Positions 1 through 6,437 of a stretch of DNA of 23,920 bases are shown here, one piece after another. This stretch comes from Bacillota bacterium (GTDB lineage: Bacteria > Bacillota > Clostridia > Lachnospirales > Lachnospiraceae): NCBI GenBank assembly GCA_023411215.1, contig JAEYOY010000082.1:1-23920 (forward strand). Reading direction: 5' to 3'. Position numbers and translations under genes: made by a program. How positions within the stretch are numbered: position 1 is the first letter of the stretch; each line of letters begins with the position of its first letter. The notes under the pieces were generated by a model. The model saw only the letters and a program-made list of their open reading frames with translations, made no database searches and was not told the DNA's origin.

Positions 1-17
1 TCATTTTAGATACCTCT
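1..17 (-). other. Ribosome binding site and start codon of a gene leaving the window
   Basis: On the minus strand a GAGAGG-type ribosome binding site (about 12-17) precedes an ATG at 4-2. Only one or two codons are visible, so the product cannot be named. The site follows the spacing used by other genes of this array, and a candidate promoter and a hairpin-like sequence lie just upstream. It is probably the next minus-strand gene, but one ATG is weak evidence. Confidence 0.3.
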
Positions 18-29
18 CGTATTCTTTAG

Positions 30-50
30 ATTTTTACCAACTGCCAGGTC
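30..50. repeat. Partial copy of the intergenic hairpin family
   Basis: The stretch TTTTACCAACTGCC matches one half of the hairpin element better preserved at 3496-3519 (TTACCACCAACTGCGAA). The second arm is not recognisable. It sits between a candidate promoter and the start of the next minus-strand gene, a typical position for this family. Confidence 0.3.
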
Positions 51-62
51 AGTAATAATCTA

Positions 63-91
63 AATTTACTTGAGGTATTTTTTTATGTCAA
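63..91 (-). promoter_or_regulatory. Candidate sigma-A promoter for the gene leaving the left edge
   Basis: Read on the minus strand, a perfect TTGACA -35 box (86-91) is followed after exactly 17 nt by TAAATT (63-68), a 4/6 match to the -10 consensus. It lies about 60 nt ahead of the ATG at 2-4, so it would drive the gene that runs off the window. No experimental support is available. Confidence 0.4.
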
Positions 92-162
92 TCTCTTGAC
101 CTATTTAAAGTATACAGGAAGCTTTCAATCTGTGTAATTCAGCTTTAGCGCAAAAACATAGT

Positions 163-214
163 CTAAACATAACGGGAAGTTCGGGTAACGAAACATTATG
201 CATATTAGATACGT
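163..214 (-). repeat. Long intergenic double-dyad element (attC-like), copy 1
   Basis: The element starts four bases after the stop codon of the GNAT gene at 218. Reading the minus strand it has an AGACGTA block (209-215), GCATAAT (195-201), an inner TTCG/CGAA stem (arms 189-192 and 180-183) and a GAACTTCCCGTTATG block (about 168-182). The outer arms CATAA/TTATG pair. The same blocks in the same order recur at 4388-4470. Two nested inverted repeats after a stop codon resemble the layout of integron attC sites; that comparison is an inference. Confidence 0.55.
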
Positions 215-217
215 CTA

Positions 218-685
218 TCACTGTACTTCTAATTCAAAAAACAACTCTGTATATTTGCTACAATCAGCATATCTTGATGTCTTAATGAAGCCATACTCAT
301 TTAATATATGATGGGCAGCCTCTCTATCTTTTGCTGTATCGGCATAAATTTTCTTAAATTTAGCTTCCTTAACATAATTTAAAGCTGTTTTAAACAATCT
401 ATCTCCATACCCTTTTCCTCGAAATTCTTTAAGTACAAACAATCTTTTCATTTCAACAATTTTACTTTCTGTATCTAATACTCTGACGGCAACAGTTCCA
501 ATTAATCTGTTATTGTCATACATACACCACATACAGCCGTTTTTCATGTAAAAATCATTTATATTTAAAATATCTGAATGTTCGCCATATGGCTCATAAT
601 CCCATCCTAAATCTAAAAAATTCTTTGTAAAAAAATCTTCAATATCTTGCTGCATTCCAATATTGTATACTTTTATTTCAACCAT
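218..685 (-). CDS. GNAT family N-acetyltransferase
   Basis: This 155-residue protein has the usual single-domain GNAT length. The acetyl-CoA pyrophosphate-binding loop is visible near residues 87-95 as F-R-G-K-G-Y-G, preceded by the beta-strand 4 sequence MKRLFVLKEF, and a C-terminal YGFIKT-like strand follows. Such enzymes transfer acetyl from acetyl-CoA to an amine in the cytosol; the substrate cannot be read from sequence. The ATG is supported by GGAGG six bases upstream, inside the end of the preceding gene. It overlaps the upstream phosphotransferase-like gene by 13 nt, so the two are probably co-transcribed and translationally coupled. A double-dyad repeat follows its stop. The family call is firm; the function is not. 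Confidence 0.9.
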   Translation of the reverse strand: MVEIKVYNIGMQQDIEDFFTKNFLDLGWDYEPYGEHSDILNINDFYMKNGCMWCMYDNNRLIGTVAVRVLDTESKIVEMKRLFVLKEFRGKGYGDRLFKTALNYVKEAKFKKIYADTAKDREAAHHILNEYGFIKTSRYADCSKYTELFFELEVQ

Positions 686-1632
686 ATGCTGCCTCCGCTA
701 ATATAAACATTCTTTTCAAGTAGTGGCGTAAATGTCTCATTGCACCATTCAGGTAATCTTTTATAAAACCAATCCTCGTTAATCCACAATTCGTAATGTA
801 ACACTATACCTAAAATAATCTGAAGTGCAAAATAGATATTAATTTCATCCGTATTAATTTTGCGACCTGTCTGCTCTTCATATCCTTTTACAATGCTAAG
901 CCTACAATTTGCATCATTTACAAAGCAATAAAAGCTACCGAAATCCAATAATGGATCGCTATATCCGAATAAAGAAAAATCAATCGGTATCAACCCATCA
1001 TTCGTTACTAAAATATTGGATAATGATAAGTCACTATGTATATGAATATATTCCGTTTCTGATTGCTTTAGTTTATCACCGATTAATTCCAAAGTATTGA
1101 TTACTATTTCATAATATTTTTTGTCAATCCGCTCATTACTAAATAAATTTAAAAGGAGCTCTTGTGACCTCTGGCATAACTTCTGATCATATCTTAAAGT
1201 ATAATCGGTTCTGTAGCCCTTAGCAGATATATGTAACTTACCCAACATCTCACCTAATTTATATCCTAACTCTTCGGATAAATCACTTTTATCTAGGGTT
1301 CTACCGGGAAGCCATGTAAGTAAAGTTACAGCGGTACCATCTCCTAATACTGTAACTAATTCATCATTATCATTCGTAATCGGAGATTGCACGTATAAGC
1401 CATTGGATTTTAAGTGTTCTAAAAATTTAAGCTCGCTTTCACGGACTTTTATCATATCGATATCTTTATAAAAAGGTGATGCGCTAAATCCATCTTTTGA
1501 TTTATGTATTCTTAGTAAAAAATTATCGTCAATACAATAAGTCATATTTTCATTATGGCGTATCAGTTCAACTTTCGCACTAGTCATTCCATATCGCTGT
1601 AAAGCATCGTCTAATAGATCTAGCTCACACAT
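673..1632 (-). CDS. Aminoglycoside phosphotransferase (APH)-like small-molecule kinase
   Basis: The protein has 319 residues with the APH/choline-kinase fold. Brenner's catalytic motif is present as H199-S-D201-L-S-L-S-N206, followed by the metal-binding Asp in IDFS (D218) and the family's D-P-L-L-D-F-G sequence. The N-terminal part (residues 30-80) has the kinase N-lobe pattern. Members phosphorylate hydroxyls of aminoglycosides, macrolides, homoserine or other small molecules with a nucleoside triphosphate; nothing here fixes the substrate, so resistance should not be assumed. The ATG follows GAGGTG at a spacing of about 7. The stop lies inside the next gene, a GNAT. An acetyltransferase paired with an APH-type kinase recalls bifunctional aminoglycoside enzymes, but these are separate proteins. 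Confidence 0.88.
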   Translation of the reverse strand: MCELDLLDDALQRYGMTSAKVELIRHNENMTYCIDDNFLLRIHKSKDGFSASPFYKDIDMIKVRESELKFLEHLKSNGLYVQSPITNDNDELVTVLGDGTAVTLLTWLPGRTLDKSDLSEELGYKLGEMLGKLHISAKGYRTDYTLRYDQKLCQRSQELLLNLFSNERIDKKYYEIVINTLELIGDKLKQSETEYIHIHSDLSLSNILVTNDGLIPIDFSLFGYSDPLLDFGSFYCFVNDANCRLSIVKGYEEQTGRKINTDEINIYFALQIILGIVLHYELWINEDWFYKRLPEWCNETFTPLLEKNVYISGGSIWLK

Positions 1633-1663
1633 ATTTCACCTCTGTTTTATATTTTTCTGCTTC

Positions 1664-1771
1664 TCAATCGTTAAGATATCGAACCAACCAGCTTCCCATT
1701 ATTGCTATAACTAGTAGTACTATTCTTACATAAACAAACCTTGCAAACCAGTACCTCCTATATTTTACCAT
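1664..1771 (-). CDS. Possible 35-residue single-pass membrane peptide
   Basis: A short open frame runs ATG (1771-1769) to TGA (1664-1666). The peptide has a basic, aromatic start (MVKYRRYWFAR), a hydrophobic stretch of about 15 residues (VRIVLLVIAIMGSWLV) and a short polar tail. This is the shape of a small membrane protein, or of the end of a lost larger one. No good ribosome binding site precedes the ATG, which argues against efficient translation. It lies 31 nt upstream of the APH-like gene on the same strand and could be a leader peptide or debris. Confidence 0.3.
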   Translation of the reverse strand: MVKYRRYWFARFVYVRIVLLVIAIMGSWLVRYLND

Positions 1772-1814
1772 AATTCCCGAACAAAAACCATACTTTCCCA
1801 TATCTATTTTCCAT

Positions 1815-1840
1815 CTCTAAATGAAACCTCTAAATGAAAT
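1815..1840. repeat. Tandem duplication of a 13-nt unit
   Basis: CTCTAAATGAAAC is followed directly by CTCTAAATGAAAT, two head-to-tail units differing only in the last base. It lies in the otherwise featureless 1772-1930 stretch before the IS30 remnant and is probably a replication-slippage product. Confidence 0.6.
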
Positions 1841-1974
1841 CTAAAATAAAAAACTAAATTCCAGTTTGCACGACCAAATCACCCGACCAAAAACATGAAA
1901 CAGTACCGGATTTTACTAATGTAATTTTCCTCTATAATACAGATAGGTTATCTGCCTTTGCGGAAAGAGGCTCC

Positions 1975-2308
1975 ATGAAAACAACCACAAACATTAAGTA
2001 ATCGTATTGCGATTAAACAGGGATTGAATGCATGCCAGATCTTAGTGGAAATAGCCTCATCCATCAAGAAAGATCCTACTACTGTGTCAAAAGAAATCCA
2101 GAAATATCGTACTATCAAGCCTTATACCTGGAAAGCGCAAATACCTAGTTGTATTAATTTTAAAGCAAGCCAAATTCAACACTTATGCAAAGATATTACT
2201 TGTTTATATACTGTAGAGATTGTTCGAAATGCTACTGCCTTTGTCCATGGTATGAAATTGGCAGAGCTGTTAGGAGCGAGGGAATTCTTAAAAAAAGCCT
2301 CGGAATAA
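1975..2308 (+). pseudogene. IS30-family transposase, frameshifted N-terminal remnant
   Basis: This is the only plus-strand coding sequence in the first 14 kb. A GAAAGAGG-type site precedes ATG at 1975. The frame reads MKTTT and stops, but with one T restored near 1994 it continues as K-H-L-S-N-R-I-A-I-K-Q-G-L-N, then through K-D-P-T-T-V-S-K-E-I (about 2066-2095), the conserved helix-turn-helix sequence of IS30 transposases. A second frameshift near 2205-2210 restores a cysteine-rich block C-R-D-C-S-K-C-Y-C-L-C-P-W-Y-E, matching the Cys cluster that follows the HTH in this family. The DDE catalytic domain is absent, so the element is dead. The part after about 2257 is not clearly transposase. 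I could not identify terminal inverted repeats. Confidence 0.75.
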
Positions 2309-2315
2309 TCGAGGC
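2290..2315 (-). terminator. Rho-independent terminator after the alpha/beta hydrolase
   Basis: A perfect 6-bp GC-rich stem, GCCTCG (2297-2302) and CGAGGC (2310-2315), has a 7-nt loop. On the minus strand it runs into a tract of about six T. It lies about 110 nt past the stop of the minus-strand hydrolase gene. The tail on the plus side (CTTCTTC) is weaker, so termination mainly serves the minus strand. Confidence 0.7.
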
Positions 2316-2422
2316 CTTCTTCATATATATTTGGATTTGTATATCTTTATTATACTAAAATTTTTAACTCTGCAATCATCGAGTAATGATACTCTCTCAT
2401 TTCCAGATAATCTTCTTGAGCT

Positions 2423-3448
2423 TTATTGATACAAAAATTTATGCATCGCCTCATAAGAAACACTACCGAGTAGATGTTCATGCTTGATTCCCGATAGACT
2501 GATCTCCTCAAAATCCTTCAGCCTGAAAGCCACTCTCATAGATGCCTCGTGTGGTATTGTAATATCATCCATTGATGAGATTATCAATACCGGTTCATCA
2601 ACAGACTTTGCATAGTCATATGGATTAACATTATATGTCCATAATAATCTATAAAGCAGCCACTGAGCTTTTGAAGTGCCTTTCTTTGCATTACTCCTTC
2701 TTTCGTTCGCTTTAACATTTCTGACAAATTGGTCCCAGTACTCATCATATGGAGCTAGCATAATAAGGGATGTCAAATCTCTATGGGCTGCAAGATAGGC
2801 AGCCGGGCCGGTTCCAATACTGTAACCCATGATAGTGACATTGGAATTGTCAACAAAATCCCACTTGATCGCAGTATCATAGGTATTGATGGCTAGCTCT
2901 TTCATGGAGGCTTCCGAGACATATCCATCACTTAATCCATAGCTTGGATAATCCGTACACAAGAAATTATAGTTTGGAAAATATTCTGATAAAATTCCTT
3001 CTTCATAGAACTTTCTAACCGTTTCTGCAGAACATTCGCCAGCACCATTAAAAAAAATGATGAGTGGTGCCTTCTCATTCGTTTGCTTATATAACCAGCC
3101 ATCGATATTCCCATTCATGGAAGGTATCGATAAATGTTCAAAACAGTCCATTTTCAAAAGATAACGTTCGCTACCCGGATCTCTGCCTCCTTGGATAGGA
3201 ATGCTCAAAAAAGTAAAAACAATCGAACAGTAAATAACAAACACTGTTCCCAGAAAGAGACCGACTAATTTTAGAATCAGTTTTTTATCCCTCTTTATAT
3301 TTTTTTCAATCAGAAAGAATATCGAAAATACCATTGGTATGAAGTAATAAAGGAAAAGATATTTCCTTTGGAATTCTATTATGCATCCAATCAGTGATAC
3401 CACTAATACAACAATTAAGATCCAGTCACTTACTTTTAATTTCTTCAT
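2423..3448 (-). CDS. Membrane-anchored alpha/beta hydrolase
   Basis: The protein has 341 residues. Three hydrophobic segments lie near residues 8-25, 30-48 and 58-83, and an alpha/beta-hydrolase domain follows. The nucleophile elbow is G-Y-S210-I-G; D294 or D295 (SSMDDITIPH) and H323 or H325 (GIKHEHLLG) are the likely acid and base. The substrate may be an ester or peptide and is not identifiable. The hydrophobic N-terminus suggests membrane attachment with the catalytic domain outside or at the membrane face. I chose the second in-frame ATG (3448) because AGGGG lies five bases before it; an ATG five codons upstream lacks such a site. A terminator follows its 3' end, so it is probably monocistronic. 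Confidence 0.85.
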   Translation of the reverse strand: MKKLKVSDWILIVVLVVSLIGCIIEFQRKYLFLYYFIPMVFSIFFLIEKNIKRDKKLILKLVGLFLGTVFVIYCSIVFTFLSIPIQGGRDPGSERYLLKMDCFEHLSIPSMNGNIDGWLYKQTNEKAPLIIFFNGAGECSAETVRKFYEEGILSEYFPNYNFLCTDYPSYGLSDGYVSEASMKELAINTYDTAIKWDFVDNSNVTIMGYSIGTGPAAYLAAHRDLTSLIMLAPYDEYWDQFVRNVKANERRSNAKKGTSKAQWLLYRLLWTYNVNPYDYAKSVDEPVLIISSMDDITIPHEASMRVAFRLKDFEEISLSGIKHEHLLGSVSYEAMHKFLYQ

Positions 3449-3495
3449 AAAATCCCCTATCATAAAAGTGATGTGTGTTGCTAATAAAAAATACT

Positions 3496-3519
3496 TTCAC
3501 AATTACCACCAACTGCGAA
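3496..3519. repeat. Intergenic hairpin element (TTCGC/GCGAA family)
   Basis: The plus strand reads TTCACAATTACCACC, then AACTGCGAA. The arms TTC(A/G)CA and TGCGAA can pair with one mismatch around a 12-nt loop. It aligns with the elements at 9335-9358, 4414-4439 and 8799-8822. It lies between a decayed gene and the hydrolase start. Confidence 0.55.
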
Positions 3520-3547
3520 TCTATATAATTAAACCATCCATCTGCCT

Positions 3548-3574
3548 AATAAATATAATGGGAAGTTTATATGC
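3548..3574 (-). repeat. Long intergenic element, short copy lacking the inner hairpin
   Basis: On the minus strand GCATATAA is followed by ACTTCCC and ATTATATTTATT, which matches the conserved blocks of the copies at 163-214 and 4388-4470. The outer arms ATATAA (3553-3558) and TTATAT (3567-3572) pair perfectly over 6 bp, but the inner TTCG/CGAA stem is missing. It abuts the final stop codon of the pseudogene at 3575. Confidence 0.5.
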
Positions 3575-3877
3575 CTATACTAGTGTATCTGCCCATATAT
3601 TGTGTGAATTAACATCAGTTCCAAAGTCAGCACACATAAGTATGTCTCGCCAATCTGTTTTTGCAATATTTATGGCTAATTTTTATTGTCCGATATTACC
3701 ATTAGAAATTTTTATGGCAGCTAACTGGATTCGTTCCAGATCTTCTTTACTGTAATCTTCACAAAAAGGAAGGCTATTTCCTAATTCGTCTGTTAATAAA
3801 ATGATAGCTTGTTCTATATCGCTATTCAAAAAGAGCTTTTTAACTAATCCTATGGATTTCTGAGAGATGTTATTCAT
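3575..3877 (-). pseudogene. Small conserved hypothetical protein with one premature TAA
   Basis: The frame from ATG at 3877 gives 64 residues, then TAA (3683-3685), and the same frame continues without another stop for 35 codons to TAG at 3575. The continuation contains the block A-K-T-D-W-R-D-I-L, then A-D-F-G and S-H-N-I-W, which I recognise as the C-terminal hallmark of a family of ~100-residue uncharacterised proteins found widely in Firmicutes. The N-terminal part (LERIQLAAIKISNGN) matches the same family, so this is one ~100-residue gene broken by one nonsense codon, perhaps a former Leu (TTA). No strong ribosome binding site is visible at the ATG. Function unknown. Confidence 0.75.
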
Positions 3878-3908
3878 TATATACTCTGAGTAGATCAGCC
3901 TTATGTGG

Positions 3909-4352
3909 TTATATTGCTTTTGATTTTAATATCAGGTTTTGACAATCCTTATATCCTAAATTTCCATAGAAATTATTATGCCTCTCAACATTTACTGATT
4001 GTAGTTGAACTAGAAATGCACCAAGTTCTTTCACTCTCTTTTCTAGTTCCTTCATAAAAGTTGTACCAATGCCCTTTCTTTGATACTCATGTGATATTAC
4101 TATTTCAACCAAATCGTAGGCTTTTCCATCGTCATACTGTTCAAAAAATCCAATGGCAAATCCAACGATTGAATTTTCATCACTAAGTATAAGACCATAT
4201 GAATCTTCCCTGGTTACAACTTGATGAATTCTTTTATACACTGTTACATCAGTCCATTCAGCATTCTCATGCTCATTATAATACTCAATATATAGTGGAA
4301 TGACTTAATCAATATCCGTTACTTGAAACACATTATATTCCATTTCTACCAT
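3909..4352 (-). pseudogene. GNAT acetyltransferase with an early in-frame TAA
   Basis: From ATG at 4352 the frame reads MVEMEYNVFQVTDID, then TAA (4305-4307, codon 16), then continues unbroken to the stop at 3909. The downstream part contains the GNAT core: a VEIVISHEYQRKGIG acetyl-CoA loop and a YGNLGYKDC-type C-terminal strand. The sequence around the stop (VTDID-stop-VIPLYIEYYNEHE) is continuous with the family's N-terminus, which indicates a single nonsense change, perhaps from GAA. Reinitiation at an internal GTG (4241) could give a 110-residue protein that keeps the acetyl-CoA site but lacks the first strand and helix, so activity is doubtful. Confidence 0.8.
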
Positions 4353-4387
4353 AAATTCTGATTTGTCTAAGTACTACACTTGACCTT

Positions 4388-4470
4388 CAAAACATAATGG
4401 GACGTTCGGTTTACTTCGCAATTTGTAAAAACTTCGAAGCAATTAAAGTTGATTATGCTTATATGGTACG
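4388..4470 (-). repeat. Long intergenic double-dyad element (attC-like), most complete copy
   Basis: Reading the minus strand after the stop of the DUF3795 gene, there is an AGACGTACC block (4462-4470), GCATAATC (4451-4458), a central hairpin (CTTCG/CGAAG arms at 4414-4418 and 4435-4439), and CCGAACGTCCCATTATGTTTT (about 4389-4409). The outer arms CATAAT (4393-4398) and ATTATG (4452-4457) pair. The blocks and their order match copy 1 at 163-214, while the central hairpin matches the separate ~24-nt family, so the two kinds of repeat are parts of one system. Confidence 0.6.
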
Positions 4471-4473
4471 TCT

Positions 4474-4857
4474 CTATTTATTTGTTCTTAAATACAATAA
4501 ATACTCCATTGCCTTTTTGTGATGGTCGAGGTTATCTATCCACTTTATGTAATGTCCGCAAGGAAATTCGCCACATTCACCGCAATGGCTTATTTGCTTT
4601 TTATTACAACATATACGAAAATCAATAGTACCGCAGCCGCATTTCCATAAACAATCATCAGTTGTATTCCAGCAACCTTTGCACAATGGAGCCTTTTTCA
4701 TCACCGCCTCGGCATCTTCGTTTTCACCAATCCATCCCATACTTCTGAACCACCCAACTAATGCTTCAGCTGATTTTATATCCTTTTCAACGGTAACTTT
4801 GTATTAGCTACATTCGTTGCAGTCAACACCACAAGCCGATAATTTTAATTTTTCCAC
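4474..4857 (-). pseudogene. DUF3795 cysteine-rich protein with an early in-frame TAA
   Basis: A GTG at 4857 is preceded by AGGAGG seven bases upstream. The frame reads MEKLKLSACGVDCNECS, then TAA (4804-4806, codon 18), then YKVTVEKD and on unbroken to 4474. The C-G-x-x-C-x-x-C start and the later clusters (CKGCW, CLWKCGCG, CGECGEFPC) are the putative zinc-binding pattern of DUF3795. The stop separates the first Cys cluster from the rest; a CAA to TAA change is plausible. An internal ATG (4740) could give an 88-residue remainder without the first cluster. The molecular function of the family is unknown. Confidence 0.78.
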
Positions 4858-4894
4858 ATTAAGGCCTCCTGTCCAAAATATAAATAATGTTCAG

Positions 4895-4922
4895 TTCACA
4901 GTTGGTGACAATAGTTATGAAA
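4895..4922. repeat. Intergenic hairpin element, degenerate copy
   Basis: The plus strand reads TTCACAGTTGGTGACAATAG then TTATGAAA. The TTC(A/G)CAGTTGGTG half matches the reverse complement of the element at 3496-3519, so this copy is inverted relative to it. Only the outer TTCA/TGAA arms pair. It lies in the gap upstream of the DUF3795 gene. Confidence 0.4.
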
Positions 4923-4943
4923 ATCATTCTGCACAGTTGTATG

Positions 4944-5858
4944 TCAAATCAACTTCATTTCCCTTAACTTACTCACCACAAGCGCAGCTGTATTATCAAC
5001 AAAAGAGATAAATTCTTCCCTTGACATTGATATGGGGTTGGAAAGGTTTTCATCCAACTCTGGTAAATATCCCATGACACCGATTTTTCGTACAATGCCT
5101 CCATGTGGTAAATAATCAATATAATCTGGGAATTCTTTTAATAGCAGAATTTCTGTCAAATATCCCGATGTAGGATTAGCTCGCAGATACTCTGCTTCCA
5201 TAGAGTGAATTTCATGCATGCGTTCATTTTTTGAAATCAATTTTTTTACCGAATCCCAGTCATTGGGATATCCCATCGCAGATAAACGTAAATTCTCATT
5301 CGCATTGATTCTCATCCAGGTATCTTTAACTCTTTTATCATCGCGAATATACCATTGAAATGCCGCATCTGTAATTAAGTGCACGTAATATCCCAGTAAA
5401 AATGAATACTGCTCTTGCGATTGAATTTCATTTTTACGATTAAATATATATTCATTACAGAAGGAATCGCAATCAGAGGCAACTTTTCTTTCTTCGTTCA
5501 TCCAATGAGTAACCTTTCGGGATGGAGTGAAACTATCGTACAATAGTTTTGCCCAATTACCTACCACACAGTAAAGGGAGACCGTATTATACCCCTCTTC
5601 AAGTATTTTGTTACAAATAAACTTTATAAACTTTCGTCCAATACCTTGTCCTTGAAATTGCGATTTTACGGATATACTTCCAATTTCATTCCCGACAATA
5701 TGTGCATAACCAATGATCTCACTTCCTTGAACATATACGAACCGTTCCATCTTTGTTGAGGCCCAATGCTTTCGCATATAATCGTTAGGCTGTTCTATCA
5801 CAGAATCCGGAAAGTCACCAACACGAGTACGCATTTCATGAAAAGCTCTTGCATACAT
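4944..5858 (-). CDS. GNAT domain fused to a zinc-phospholipase-like C-terminal domain (distal half of a broken gene)
   Basis: Residues 1-115 form a GNAT fold with the acetyl-CoA loop SVKSQFQGQGIGRKF and a C-terminal strand ending YNTVSLYCVVGNWAKLLYDS. The sequence then changes abruptly at about residue 116 to FTPSRKVTHWMNEERK and FLLGYYVHLITDAAF, whose His/Asp pattern resembles zinc-dependent phospholipase-C-like hydrolases of Clostridia. The usual end of the GNAT domain is missing, so this looks like a recombination chimera. In addition, the codons before the ATG (YNDEDYESAHE) belong to the GNAT N-terminus and follow without interruption from the TAA at 5892-5894 of the preceding gene. There is no evident ribosome binding site at the ATG. 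The protein may be non-functional. Confidence 0.7.
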   Translation of the reverse strand: MYARAFHEMRTRVGDFPDSVIEQPNDYMRKHWASTKMERFVYVQGSEIIGYAHIVGNEIGSISVKSQFQGQGIGRKFIKFICNKILEEGYNTVSLYCVVGNWAKLLYDSFTPSRKVTHWMNEERKVASDCDSFCNEYIFNRKNEIQSQEQYSFLLGYYVHLITDAAFQWYIRDDKRVKDTWMRINANENLRLSAMGYPNDWDSVKKLISKNERMHEIHSMEAEYLRANPTSGYLTEILLLKEFPDYIDYLPHGGIVRKIGVMGYLPELDENLSNPISMSREEFISFVDNTAALVVSKLREMKLI

Positions 5859-5891
5859 TTCATGTGCCGATTCATAATCCTCATCATTGTA

Positions 5892-6311
5892 TTAACGAAT
5901 CGATAAATATGGGATATTAAACTTATCTCCATTATACTTCATATACGTAGATGAGAAGCTTCGTATGTATCCATGTTTTTTAGCAAACGATTTAAAAGCA
6001 TCATGATCCATCCGATAGTTTGTCATTATCTTATCAGCCCCGGCATCTCTCAATATTTGTTCGCAGAGAATTAATGCCCTATCTCCGATTCCATTACAAC
6101 GATATGATGGATCGATAAATATATATACATACGCTTTCTTTCCTTCTTCGATCTGTGCAATTCCAACAAGATCATTTTCATTCCATATAGAATACATTTT
6201 TTCCATATTCTTAAATGCTTCTACAAATGCTGCATCTGCATCCTCAAATTTCAATATATTACTCGCTATATCATAATCCCTATCCGTCAATTGTCTGATT
6301 ATAATCCCCAT
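5892..6311 (-). CDS. GNAT acetyltransferase domain, proximal half of a double-GNAT gene
   Basis: The 139-residue product has GNAT features: an N-terminal IRQLTDRDYD strand/helix, a central VGIAQIEEG strand, a YIFIDPSYRCNGIGDRA acetyl-CoA loop and a KKHGYIR C-terminal strand. It ends YLSIR and TAA (5892-5894). The next codons in the same frame encode YNDEDYESAHE, the normal start of a second GNAT domain. The original product was therefore probably one tandem-GNAT protein of about 455 codons, with Gln (CAA) changed to TAA at codon 140. The surviving first domain looks complete and may still fold. The ribosome binding site (GAAG) is weak. Confidence 0.78.
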   Translation of the reverse strand: MGIIIRQLTDRDYDIASNILKFEDADAAFVEAFKNMEKMYSIWNENDLVGIAQIEEGKKAYVYIFIDPSYRCNGIGDRALILCEQILRDAGADKIMTNYRMDHDAFKSFAKKHGYIRSFSSTYMKYNGDKFNIPYLSIR

Positions 6312-6388
6312 GTATACTTCTTCATCCGCCCAGCATCATCATAGCCATATTATATTACCGTACATCCTTATATATAGAATTATTAATA

Positions 6389-6410
6389 CCAGCTTATAAT
6401 GGAAAGTTAG
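6389..6410 (-). repeat. Degenerate block of the long intergenic element
   Basis: On the minus strand CTAACTTTCCATTATAAGC matches the AACTTCCCATTATG block of the other copies with about three differences. The inner hairpin and the GCATAAT block are not recognisable. It lies about 30 nt past the stop of the GNAT gene at 6438. Confidence 0.35.
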
Positions 6411-6437
6411 CTAATATATTTTACACTGGCTTTTTAA

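Noticed and set aside
3381..3755. Plus-strand open frame of 124 codons
   Set aside because: It runs antisense over the hydrolase start, repeat elements and a pseudogene whose family match is clear on the minus strand.
4817..5011. Plus-strand open frame of 64 codons
   Set aside because: It overlaps the start of the DUF3795 pseudogene and the end of the GNAT fusion gene, has low-complexity composition and no ribosome binding site.
3683..6311. TAA used as a sense codon (alternative genetic code) in this segment
   Set aside because: The inferred original residues differ between sites, and many intact genes in the window end in TAA. Simple nonsense decay is more likely.
6325..6366. Short minus-strand frame ahead of the proximal GNAT that looked like another gene tail
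   Set aside because: Only about 16 codons, no recognisable family, and it follows a stop directly; too short to support.
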